Assembly (NCBI RefSeq): GCF_000280905.1
Contig: NZ_ALAP01000098.1
Span: 1 to 64,000, forward strand
Length of the DNA: 64,000 bases
From: Streptomyces sp. AA1529
Lineage (GTDB): Bacteria > Actinomycetota > Actinomycetes > Streptomycetales > Streptomycetaceae
Direction: 5' to 3'
The translations under genes and the position numbers were made by a program. The notes under the pieces were generated by a model. That model was not told where the DNA came from and did no database searches. It was given only the letters and a program-made list of their open reading frames with translations. This document shows, piece by piece, positions 38,758-47,195 of this stretch (the stretch's first letter is position 1; each line of letters opens with the position of its first letter).

Positions 38758-41703
38758 TCAGTGCTCGGCCACCTGCGTCAGCAGCTCTCTGACCTCGGCG
38801 CTTTCGGGCGATCCGAGTGGCTCGAAGATGGCCAGCGCCTCCTCCAGGCAGGCCCGTGCCCGCCGGGCCTGGCCCAGCCGGGCCAGCGCCTTGCCCAGGA
38901 CGACGAGGACCGTCGCCTTCCGCCACTCGCCGCCGATGACGCGCAGCGCGATGGCCTGCTCGGCGTGTTCGGCGGCCCGGGCCGCGTCCCCGGACAGCAG
39001 GTGCGCCTCGGCGATCCGGAAGTGGGTGACGCCCTCCCAGCGGGACTGCCGGCTGACGTGGAAGATCTCGCGCGCCTCCGTGAGATGCCGCAGCCCCTCC
39101 TCGCTCCGCCCGGCCGCCGACAGCGCGGAGCCCAGCGTGTAGAGCGCGTTGGCCATCCGCAGCGTGCTGCCCATCTCCTCGTAGACGGCCACGCCCTGCA
39201 TGGCCAGCTCCACCGCGCTGTCGTGCCGCCCCAGCGCGGTGTGGACCCGCGAGAGGTTGCACAGCGCGCTCGCCTCCGAGGGCCGGTTCTCGTCGGTACG
39301 GAAGGCCAGGATGGCCGCCTCCAGATGGCTCTCCGCCTCCTCGTGCCGGCCGAGGTAGGTGGCCAGGATGCCGAGGTCGTTCGGCGCGTAGGAGCAGGAG
39401 AGCGGGTCGCCCGCGGAGCGGCCCAGGTCCAGGGCGCGCACCGCCTCCGCCTCGGCCTGCGGGAACCGCCCGCCGAGCGCGTGGGCATGGGTCAGCATGA
39501 TGCCCGCGCGCGCTCCCGGGAGGGCCTCGTGCGCCCGCTCCGCGGCCTCCCGTACCGCTGCCGCCGCCCGCTCGTAGCGGAGCGAGTGGACGCCGGAGTC
39601 CGCGAGGTCCTTGGTGGCCACCAGCAGATCGGCGGCCGGACGCAGGGCTCCGAGGGAGGCCGCCTGCCCGATCGCCGCCATCAGGCACTCGCCTTCGGTG
39701 AACAGCCACTCCAGGGCGCTCTCCTGGCCGGGGAACGCCAGCCCCTCGCCCACCGGAGGGCCGAGATGGTCGACGGTCCGGTCGCGGGGATGGTCCCAGG
39801 CGAACACGTGTCTCGCCGTCGCCAGACAGAAGTCCAGCAGCCTGGCCCGCGCCGCCTCGCACTCGCCGCCGGGCTGCTCGTCCCGCTCGGCGCACGCGCG
39901 CGCGAAGAGGCGCACCAGGTCGTGGAAGCGGTAGCGGCCGGGCGCTGCGGACTCCAGCAGGGAGGTGTCCACCAGAGATTCCAGCAGGTCCTCGCTCTCC
40001 TCCGGGGCGCGGTCCAGGAGGGCCGCGGCGGCGTCCAGGGAGATGTCCGGCCCCTCGGCGAGGCCCAGCAGCCGGAAGGCGCGGGCCTGTTCGCTGTCGA
40101 GCTGGCCGTAGCCGAGTTCGAAGGTGGCCTTCACGGCCTGGTCGCCGACCTGGAGCTCGTCCAGCCGGCGGCGCTCGTCGCCGAGCTTGGCGGCGAGCGC
40201 GGAGACGGTCCAGGTGCGGCGGGCCGACAGCCGGGCCGCTGCGATCCGGATGGCCAGCGGCAGGAACCCGCAGGCCGCCACCACGTCCATGGCGGCCTCG
40301 CGTTCGGGGAGCACCCGCTCCGCGCCGACGATCCGGGTGAAGAGGGCGAGGGCCTCCTCGGGGTTCATCACATCCAGGTCCACCAGGTGGGCGCCGGCCA
40401 GGTCGACCATCCGCGCCCGGCTGGTCACCAGGGCCGCGCACCCGGAGGTGCCGGGCAGCAGGGGCCGCACCTGGGCGGCGTCCCGGGCGTTGTCGAGCAG
40501 CGTCAGCACCCGGCGCCCGGCCAGCAGCGAGCGGAACAGCGCGGAGCGCTCCTCGGTGCCGCTGGGGATGGCCGAGTCGGCGACGCCGAGCGCGCGCAGG
40601 AACGAGCCGAGCACGGTCTCGGGGTCGACCGGGGCCGCTCCGGCGCCCTGCAGGTCGACGTAGAGCTGGCCGTCGGGGAACCGGTCGGCGGCGGCGTGCG
40701 CCACGTGGATGGCGAGGGTCGTCTTGCCGACACCGCCGATGCCCGCGACGGCGGAGACCGCCATCACCGTCCCGTCGGTCTGCGCCAGTTCGTCGCCGAG
40801 TTCGGCCACGAAGGAGGCCCGGCCGGTGAAATCGGCCACGGTCGCCGGGAGCTGCGCCGGCCGGGTGGCCTCGGCGCCGGATGCGGACGGGTCCTCGGTC
40901 GACTGGTAGGCCAGCTCGTCGTCGGCCTCCAGGATGCGCTGCTGGAGTTCGGACAGCTCGGTGCGCGGGTCGACGCCGAGTTCGTCGGCGAGCAGCTTGC
41001 GGGTGTCGGCGTAGACGGCCAGTGCCTCGGCCTGCCGTCCGCTGCGGTAGAGAGCGAGCATCAGCAGCTCCCGCAGCCGCTCGCGGAGCGGGTGCGCGGC
41101 GGTGAGCGCGGTCAGTTCGCTGACGGCCTCGGCGTGGCCGCCGACCTGGAGGTCGAGGTCGAGCCGCAGCTCCAGCAGGCCGAGCCGCCATTCGCCGAGC
41201 CGGACGCGCTGGTGTTCGGCGTAGGGGCCCGGGACGTGGGCGAGCGGTTCGCCGGCCCACTGGGCGAGCGCGGAACGGTACAGCTCGCGGGCCGCTTCAC
41301 GGTCACCCGCCGAGGCCGCCTTCTCGGCACGCACGGCGAGTTCGTGCGCCTGCTCCGCGTCCAGCGTGGCCTCGGGGCCGGTGCGGACGGCATAGCCGCC
41401 GGATTCGCTGACCAGGATCCCGGCGGCGGAGCCGAGAGCTTTGCGGATGCGCGAGGCGTAGGTGCGCAGCGCGGCCTTGGCCCGCTCGGGCGGGTCCTCG
41501 CCCCAGATGGCGTCGATGAGCTCCTCGGCGGTGCAGGTGCGGCCGCCGGGTAGCAGCAGCGCCGCCAGCAGCGCCTTCTGCTGGGGTGAGCCCATGGTCA
41601 GCTGCTGGTCCCCGCGCCAGGCGCGGACTGGACCGAGCACAGTGAAGTGAAGCTGGTTCCCCCGACGCTCCGTTCCGACCTGTTCCTGGTCCCCGGCGCC
41701 CAT
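38758..41703 (-). CDS. afsR: AfsR, SARP-type regulator with NB-ARC and TPR domains
   Basis: The 981-residue protein has a SARP winged helix (about 15-115: LHFTVLGPVRAWRGDQQLTM, LIDAIWGEDPPERAKAALRT), a BTAD domain (about 120-265: PLRERLRELLMLALYRSGRQ, ADELGVDPRTELSELQQRIL), an NB-ARC ATPase (PATVADFTGRASFVAELGDE, VAGIGGVGKTTLAIHVAHAA, LLPGTSGCAALVTSRARMVD) and C-terminal TPRs. It matches AfsR over its length. AfsR is phosphorylated by AfsK and others and activates afsS. ATG 41703 has AGGGGG 7 nt upstream; ATG 41745 is less good. Confidence 0.97.
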   Translation of the reverse strand: MGAGDQEQVGTERRGNQLHFTVLGPVRAWRGDQQLTMGSPQQKALLAALLLPGGRTCTAEELIDAIWGEDPPERAKAALRTYASRIRKALGSAAGILVSESGGYAVRTGPEATLDAEQAHELAVRAEKAASAGDREAARELYRSALAQWAGEPLAHVPGPYAEHQRVRLGEWRLGLLELRLDLDLQVGGHAEAVSELTALTAAHPLRERLRELLMLALYRSGRQAEALAVYADTRKLLADELGVDPRTELSELQQRILEADDELAYQSTEDPSASGAEATRPAQLPATVADFTGRASFVAELGDELAQTDGTVMAVSAVAGIGGVGKTTLAIHVAHAAADRFPDGQLYVDLQGAGAAPVDPETVLGSFLRALGVADSAIPSGTEERSALFRSLLAGRRVLTLLDNARDAAQVRPLLPGTSGCAALVTSRARMVDLAGAHLVDLDVMNPEEALALFTRIVGAERVLPEREAAMDVVAACGFLPLAIRIAAARLSARRTWTVSALAAKLGDERRRLDELQVGDQAVKATFELGYGQLDSEQARAFRLLGLAEGPDISLDAAAALLDRAPEESEDLLESLVDTSLLESAAPGRYRFHDLVRLFARACAERDEQPGGECEAARARLLDFCLATARHVFAWDHPRDRTVDHLGPPVGEGLAFPGQESALEWLFTEGECLMAAIGQAASLGALRPAADLLVATKDLADSGVHSLRYERAAAAVREAAERAHEALPGARAGIMLTHAHALGGRFPQAEAEAVRALDLGRSAGDPLSCSYAPNDLGILATYLGRHEEAESHLEAAILAFRTDENRPSEASALCNLSRVHTALGRHDSAVELAMQGVAVYEEMGSTLRMANALYTLGSALSAAGRSEEGLRHLTEAREIFHVSRQSRWEGVTHFRIAEAHLLSGDAARAAEHAEQAIALRVIGGEWRKATVLVVLGKALARLGQARRARACLEEALAIFEPLGSPESAEVRELLTQVAEH

Positions 41704-42062
41704 TGGTGTGCCCCCTGCGAATCCGCACTCCTCCGTTCCCCGCACGGGTCAGTCTGCCTTGTTCTCGTCAATTCCGTCAGCCGAGTGGCGGCCTCTCTAC
41801 GAACCCTTCGAATTCGGAGGGGCAACGGACGGTCGCGGAAGGTGTCGGGCGCAGGGCACCCGGAGGCCGGACCGGAGTCGCCACGGCGGCGGGAACTCCG
41901 GCTGCACGCCCGTTCCTTCGACGGCGGCACCCGCCCGCGGACCGTGTGGAGCGCCTCGCCCGGGGCAGCGCCGGCGGTCTGCTCGCGCCGAGGGCCGACA
42001 CACCGCGGCCCGGACCCTGGACGGGCCCGGGCCGGTGCGTGCGGGACCGCGCCGCCGCCGCG
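41704..42062. other. afsR upstream region
   Basis: 359 nt between the conservon P450 gene and afsR. It contains AATTGACGAG (a -35-like TTGACG on the minus strand) but no convincing -10. Nothing else is supported. Confidence 0.4.
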
Positions 42063-43349
42063 CTAGCGGGGGACGCCCGCCTGGTCCGGGCTGACGGGGC
42101 TGAACCGCGCCGGCAGCGAGACCAGCCCGCGCTGGAACGGGCCCGGACGCCAGCTCAGCTCGTCGTAGCGCACGGTCAGCTCGATGTCCGACAGCCAGGC
42201 GGTGAGCCGCTCGATCGCGGTCGTCGCGATCAGCAGCGCGGGCTGCTGCGCGGGGCAGGCGTGCGGGCCCGCCGCCCAGGCCAGATGCGCGCCGCCCCCG
42301 GAGCCGGCGGCGCCCGTGCTCTCGCCCGGCGCGGACCGCCCGCTCTGCGTGGACGCCGCCGCGTAGGAGACCAGCACGAGCTGGCCCGCACGCAGCCACA
42401 CCCCGTGGAAGTACACGTCGCGACGGGGGTAGTGGGCCGAGTAGTTGGCCATCGGCGGCTCGTTGCGCAGCACGTCGTGCAGCGCGTCGCGGGCCGTGAG
42501 CGCACCGCCGGAGAGGTTGCCGTAGTAGCGGTCGTCGACCAGCATCCGGCTGAGCGAGTTGCCGATCAGGTTGGACAGCGGCTCGTAGCTGGCGGCCAGC
42601 GTCAGCACGATCTGCTGGACGACCTCCTCGGCGCTCAGCCCGGCCGGGTGCTGCATGAACCAGGACGTCAGGTCCTGCCCGGGCTGCCGCTGCTTGAGCT
42701 GGGTCAGCTCGGTGACGTAGCGGGTGTAGGCGGCGTCGGCGGCTGCCGCCTCCTCGGGGGTCTTGCTGTCGAACATGCCCATGATGCCCTGGATCAGCAG
42801 CTCGCTCTCCTCGTCGGGCATGCCGAACGCCCGGTTGAAGTAGAGCAGCGGCAGCAGCCGGGCGAACTGCCCGATCAGGTCCGCCTCGCCGTCCCGCGCG
42901 AAGTTCGCGATCAGGTTGTCGGCGACCTCCTGGACGTCCCGCCGCATCTCGTGCGGCTCCTGCCGGCCGAAGCTGTCGGAGATCACCTTCCGGTAGCGGG
43001 CATGCGTCTCGCCGTCGGTGAACAGCGCGTTGGGTCTGCCGCGCAGCATCGGCATCACGGCCGAGTCCTCCGGCACGCTGTCCAGCCAGATGCTGGAGTC
43101 CTTCGACCAGGTGGCGGAGTCGTGCAGCAGGTCGAGCGCGGCCCGGTAGTCGATCACCAGCATGGCGCCCACCCCGGGGGCGATCTCCACGGGGGCGAGG
43201 GCGCCGTACTTGCGCAGCCGGTCGTAGACGGCGTACGGGTCCGCCGCGAACTCCTCCCCGTACAGCGGGGTGACCTCGTGGTTGGGCCGGGAGAGCGGCG
43301 GCGGCATCTGGCCGGAGGACGGGTGCCCCGGCGCTGGGACGGTGCTCAA
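42063..43349 (-). CDS. cvnE: Cytochrome P450, CYP157-like (CvnE)
   Basis: The 428-residue P450 is the last gene of the conservon. The heme loop reads AWAAGPHACPAQQPA with the Cys ligand but no usual Phe. In the K helix the invariant E-x-x-R reads DVLR (ALHDVLRNEPP), as in CYP157 members, which lack the classical EXXR motif. The I helix is LTLAASYEPLSNLIGNSL. The natural role is unknown. The start is an unusual TTG at 43349, overlapping the GTPase stop codon (TTGA), with AGGAG 5 nt upstream. Confidence 0.9.
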   Translation of the reverse strand: MSTVPAPGHPSSGQMPPPLSRPNHEVTPLYGEEFAADPYAVYDRLRKYGALAPVEIAPGVGAMLVIDYRAALDLLHDSATWSKDSSIWLDSVPEDSAVMPMLRGRPNALFTDGETHARYRKVISDSFGRQEPHEMRRDVQEVADNLIANFARDGEADLIGQFARLLPLLYFNRAFGMPDEESELLIQGIMGMFDSKTPEEAAAADAAYTRYVTELTQLKQRQPGQDLTSWFMQHPAGLSAEEVVQQIVLTLAASYEPLSNLIGNSLSRMLVDDRYYGNLSGGALTARDALHDVLRNEPPMANYSAHYPRRDVYFHGVWLRAGQLVLVSYAAASTQSGRSAPGESTGAAGSGGGAHLAWAAGPHACPAQQPALLIATTAIERLTAWLSDIELTVRYDELSWRPGPFQRGLVSLPARFSPVSPDQAGVPR

Positions 43350-44017
43350 GAAGGCTCCTGGGAGGGCTGCGGCTGGCTCTGCTGTTGCTGGTCGAGGGCT
43401 TCCAGGACGTGGCTGACGAGGGCGATCAGCGCGTCCGCCGACTGGCTCCGGTCCCGCGCGTCGCACACCACCAGCGGGGTGTCCGGGTGCAGATCGAGGT
43501 GGTCCCGCAGGGTCTCGGCCTGGTGCAGCGGGGAGTCCGGGAAGGAGTTGACGGCCACCGCGTACCGCAGCCCCGCCTCCTCGATCATGTCCATCACCTC
43601 GAAGGAGTCGGCGAGGCGACGGGTGTCCGCGAGCACCAGGGCGCCCAGCGCGCCCCGGGCGATGTCCTGCCACAGCGGGCGGAACCGGCGCTGCCCCGGG
43701 GTGCCGAACATGTACAGCACCAGATCCCCGGGCAGGGTCAGCCGCCCGAAGTCGATGGCGACCGTGGTGGTGGTCTTGTCCCGCACCCCGGCCAGGTCGT
43801 CGACCAGCGCGCCGGTGCGGGTCATCACCTCCTCGGTGTGCAGCGGCTGCGTCTCGGACAGCGAGCGGATGAAGGTGGTCTTGCCCACCCCGAACGGCCC
43901 CGCGACCAGCAGCTTCACCAGCGTCTGCGGCTTGTCGTCCAGGTATATGGAGCCTGCCGGCGCCGCGGAGCCCGACGGGGTCTCCGGACTAGGAGGACTT
44001 GAGAGTGCGGAGTCCAT
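43346..44017 (-). CDS. cvnD: Ras-like small GTPase (CvnD)
   Basis: The 223-residue GTPase has the P loop LLVAGPFGVGKTTFIRSL and the switch II region PGDLVLYMFGTPGQRRFRPL, in which the usual Gln is shifted. Base specificity of VAVNSFP matches the conservon family. CvnD proteins act as the output of the conservon complex in membrane-associated signalling. It overlaps cvnC (29 nt) and cvnE (4 nt). ATG 44017. Confidence 0.95.
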   Translation of the reverse strand: MDSALSSPPSPETPSGSAAPAGSIYLDDKPQTLVKLLVAGPFGVGKTTFIRSLSETQPLHTEEVMTRTGALVDDLAGVRDKTTTTVAIDFGRLTLPGDLVLYMFGTPGQRRFRPLWQDIARGALGALVLADTRRLADSFEVMDMIEEAGLRYAVAVNSFPDSPLHQAETLRDHLDLHPDTPLVVCDARDRSQSADALIALVSHVLEALDQQQQSQPQPSQEPS

Positions 44018-44357
44018 TGAGAACTTTCTCCAGAATCTGCCGCTCCGGCAGTTCGGCGTCGGGAATCGGGGCGCGGGCCATCAGCCGGCCCGCATCCACC
44101 AGGTCGGCCACCAGGACCTTGACCACACTGACCGGGAGCCGCAGATGCGCGGCGGCCTCGGCGAGCGACAGCGCACCGCCGCGCAGCAACTCCAACAGCC
44201 GGATCTCCTCCGGGCGGAGCCCGGAGACCGTCGCGGGATCCGCCGCGCCGTGCAGCACGGTGAGGCGGTCGAGAGTGTTGCGGCTGGGCCGGGCTCGTCC
44301 GGTCGTCGCCAGATACGCAGGCACCAGGCGCCTGCCGTCACGGGGCGGCGGAGTCAT
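43989..44357 (-). CDS. cvnC: DUF742 protein (CvnC)
   Basis: The 122-residue protein contains the DUF742 core (RPEEIRLLELLRGGALSLAE, LRLPVSVVKVLVADLVDAG) with a winged-helix-like appearance. It connects the Roadblock protein and the GTPase in conservon complexes. It overlaps cvnB by 4 nt and cvnD by 29 nt. Confidence 0.95.
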   Translation of the reverse strand: MTPPPRDGRRLVPAYLATTGRARPSRNTLDRLTVLHGAADPATVSGLRPEEIRLLELLRGGALSLAEAAAHLRLPVSVVKVLVADLVDAGRLMARAPIPDAELPERQILEKVLNGLRTLKSS

Positions 44358-44779
44358 GTGGTCGTGTCGTTCCTCGCCGGGCTGCTCATGGTCTTCGCAC
44401 CCAGCGACGCGACCTGTACCTGCATCTGGTGAGTGACCACGCCCATGTTCACGTCGGGGCCGGCGAAGACGGCCAGCGTGGTGTTCTCACCCGCGGGGAT
44501 GGCGAAGACCCAGCCGTGGTCGGACTCCACCACGGTCTGGCGCAGCCGTGCCTCGAACGACCCGGCGAACGCCGCCGTCGTCGTCCGGGCCGCGCCCTGG
44601 AGTGCGGAGAGCATCGCCGCCACACCCTCCGCGGCGTCCCGCTCCAGGTGCGGCGAGCGCCCCTCGATGAGGCCGTCGCCGGAGATGACGGCCGCGTGGA
44701 CGACGTGCGGCAGCTCCAGCAACGGACCCAGCACCCATGAGGTGTCGTCCCGGAGTGCCCTGCGTGCGGGGATTGTCAT
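44354..44779 (-). CDS. cvnB: Roadblock/LC7 protein (CvnB)
   Basis: The 141-residue protein is a Roadblock/LC7 domain (VLGPLLELPHVVHAAVISGD, GLIEGRSPHLERDAAEGVAA, VESDHGWVFAIPAGENTTLA), the GTPase-interacting module of conservons. It is coupled to cvnA and cvnC by 4-nt overlaps. Confidence 0.95.
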   Translation of the reverse strand: MTIPARRALRDDTSWVLGPLLELPHVVHAAVISGDGLIEGRSPHLERDAAEGVAAMLSALQGAARTTTAAFAGSFEARLRQTVVESDHGWVFAIPAGENTTLAVFAGPDVNMGVVTHQMQVQVASLGAKTMSSPARNDTTT

Positions 44780-46374
44780 TCCTGCGGATTCCCTTCAGCG
44801 GAACGGGGATCGGCGTAGTGGTCGTCGGCGACCGCGGAGCCGTGTCGGGGGGACGGTGCTGCGGACGCCGGGCGCACGCCACCCGCCTCGGTGCCCTCGT
44901 CGACCGCCGCGCGGCCCGAGTTGGTGCCGCGCTGGAAGGCCGCCCAGCGCTCCGCGCTCTGCTCCGGCGACGCCTGCGGCTGCTGCGGGGCCTGCGGCGG
45001 CTGCGCGTGCCGCCCGGTCGACTGCGGTGCTTCGGCGGCCGGCGCCTGGCCCGAGGTGCCCGACGGGGTCCCCAGGGTGACGTCGGGCACCGGCCTGCGG
45101 CGCCTGCGGCGCGGCAGGTCCTCGTCGGCGGGCGCGTCCTGCTGGACGGGGTCCGGCCCGGACTGCGCGTACGCCGAGGCGGTGGTGCCCGCCGCCGGTT
45201 CGGCCTGGGGCGGACGCGGCGGCACGGCGTGCCCGGGCAGCGCGGAGGGGACCGGCGGGGCGGCGCTCGTGTTGCTGCGCGGCACCGGGGCCATGGGGGA
45301 CATCGGCTGCTCCTCCTCGTCGAGCAGCGTCAGCAGCGGGTCGCCGGGGATGTGGACGATGGCACGTACACCGCCGTACGGGGACGGCTCCACGGACGTC
45401 GTGAAACCGTACTGCCGGGCGAGCTGCCCCACCGCGGCGAAACCGGTCTTGGGCGGGTCGCCCAGCTCGGTCAGGAGCGTGTTCTCCTGGCCGGACATCA
45501 TGCGCTGGGCACGTTCCAACTCCTCGGCGTGCATGCCGACACCGGCATCATCGATGATCACCGAGGCCCCGCGGTTGCCCTGCTGGATCGTCACCGCCAC
45601 GGGGAGCTCGGGGTGCGAGTAGTGCAGCGCGTTGGCGAGCAGCTCGGTGAGGACCACGGCGCCGGGCTCCACGGCCCGCGCCACCACGCCCACCGGGTCC
45701 CGGAGCTGGTTGGTCACCTGGACGCGCTCGTAGCCGCTGAGCCGGGACATCGCGCCGACGACGATGTCGCCCAGGTGCGAGTTCTGCCGGGTCAGCCCGG
45801 GCCAGGCACCGCAGACGATCGCGGTGGACTGGATGCGGCGCAGCGCCTGTTCGTTGAGGAAGTCGGCGGCCAGCAGGTCCTCGGCCACGAACGGGTCGTC
45901 GTAGCGCTCCTGCATCGTCTGCAGCCGCGTCTGCAGCTGGTAGAGCAGCGCCTGGATGGTCGTCGTCGCGCCCCGCATGGAGGCCTGGGCCGCGCCGTCC
46001 ACGCGCAGCCGCTCCTTGGTGACCGCGTCGCTGACCTGCTCCAGCACCGCGGTCAGCGCACGGTCCAGCTCGGTGCCCTGGAAACCCGGGTCGAGCAGGC
46101 CCCGTACGGGGACGTTGGGGTGGGCGAGCGCGGCGGTCAGGTCCGGGACGCGGGCGGCCGCGAGGTGCCGGACCTCCGCCTCGGTCGCCTGCGCCCGTCC
46201 GGCGAAGGCCGCCTGCTGGCGCAGCGCTTCCTGCAGGTCCTTCTCGGCGGCGGCGGAGCGCTGCCGCAGCCGCTTCGCCTCCCGCGCCGAACGCGCCAGC
46301 AGGAGGGCGAGTGCCACGGCCGCCGCCGTCCCCACGGACAGGATGACGGTCAGCGCCACCGGTATCTCGGTCAT
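44776..46374 (-). CDS. cvnA: Membrane-bound sensor ATPase (CvnA)
   Basis: The 532-residue protein starts with a transmembrane helix (VALTVILSVGTAAAVALALL), a coiled linker (AREAKRLRQRSAAAEKDLQE), a nitrate/sulphonate-sensor-like region, and a HATPase_c domain (LTELLANALHYSHPELPVAV, VIIDDAGVGMHAEELERAQR, GDPPKTGFAAVGQLARQYGF). The C-terminal 150 residues are Pro/Ala-rich. It should perceive a signal and talk to CvnB-D. ATG 46374 has AAGGA 5 nt upstream; ATG 46461 would add 29 residues but has GAGGGA too close to it. Confidence 0.93.
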   Translation of the reverse strand: MTEIPVALTVILSVGTAAAVALALLLARSAREAKRLRQRSAAAEKDLQEALRQQAAFAGRAQATEAEVRHLAAARVPDLTAALAHPNVPVRGLLDPGFQGTELDRALTAVLEQVSDAVTKERLRVDGAAQASMRGATTTIQALLYQLQTRLQTMQERYDDPFVAEDLLAADFLNEQALRRIQSTAIVCGAWPGLTRQNSHLGDIVVGAMSRLSGYERVQVTNQLRDPVGVVARAVEPGAVVLTELLANALHYSHPELPVAVTIQQGNRGASVIIDDAGVGMHAEELERAQRMMSGQENTLLTELGDPPKTGFAAVGQLARQYGFTTSVEPSPYGGVRAIVHIPGDPLLTLLDEEEQPMSPMAPVPRSNTSAAPPVPSALPGHAVPPRPPQAEPAAGTTASAYAQSGPDPVQQDAPADEDLPRRRRRRPVPDVTLGTPSGTSGQAPAAEAPQSTGRHAQPPQAPQQPQASPEQSAERWAAFQRGTNSGRAAVDEGTEAGGVRPASAAPSPRHGSAVADDHYADPRSAEGNPQE

Positions 46375-47195
46375 CGGCGTCCTTGAGCGATTGGATTGTC
46401 GTGCGGGCCGGCCAGTCCGCGGACTGCTCGCGAACTGATCAGTGAACAGCAGTCGTGCCATGTTCCCTCAGTGGCGCAGCGCGCGCAGCCAGATGCGGAA
46501 TCAGTCCTCCTGATTACCGAGCGCAAAGGCGCCACGCGGCGCTGAGGCTAGCACCCCTGAGCGATTCTCAGGCATGCGGTCCATCCGCCGGGTTCCCGGA
46601 CCCCGGTGCACAGGCCGCCGCCTGACGTCGCGTCATGCCGACAGATGCGGATGCCGTGGGCTGTCCGGCCCGGGCGGGAAGAGCAGCCCCGCACCACCCG
46701 TTCCTCCTTCACGTATGGAACGTCAGCGCCTGCGCAGGTGGCAACCCGCCGGATTTTGCCCGGAAGACTTCGCAAGTCCTCCCGGTGGCGGTGATCGACC
46801 CTTCACCTTTCCTTCACGTGTGCGACGCACCCGTCCGCGTCCCGCCGTGACACGGAGACCGCCGGTACCCGGTTGTGGGATCCCGCAACCGGGCACCGGC
46901 CTTCAGCGCCGCCGCAGCGCCGCGTCCGCGAGCGCCGGCGGGGCGCGCCGAGGCCGAGTACGACGGCTGTTCGGTGCGCGGCCGCACCTGACCGCCCCGC
47001 AGCGCCCTCGGGCTCCGAGGTGAAGGTGCTGCGCACCCTGGACGACGAGCGCGGTACCTGTGATCCGGGACTCCGGGCCACGGCGTACCGGAGCGCGCGG
47101 GCGTGCCGTCCGGCCCCTCCCGGCGCGCGGAGGACCGCCGGAGTCCGCAGGTCACCCCGCTCCCGGCCGTCCGCGTCGCGGGCTACGCTCGGAGG
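46375..47195. other. Intergenic region upstream of the conservon and of fbiC
   Basis: 821 nt. It includes a -10-like TAGCCT on the minus strand (46545-46550) and a 6-5-6 dyad (46556-46572) upstream of cvnA. The middle, about 46580-47150, holds no supported gene. A TACGCT box precedes fbiC at 47184-47189. Confidence 0.5.
46556..46572. promoter_or_regulatory. Inverted repeat upstream of the conservon promoter
   Basis: CCTGAG-CGATT-CTCAGG, a perfect 6-5-6 dyad, 5 bp upstream of a -10-like TAGCCT. It could be an operator of the cvn operon. Confidence 0.4.

Noticed and set aside
46375-46461. Longer start for cvnA at 46461
   Set aside because: GAGGGA sits only 3 nt before it; ATG 46374 has AAGGA at the right distance and begins at the membrane helix.
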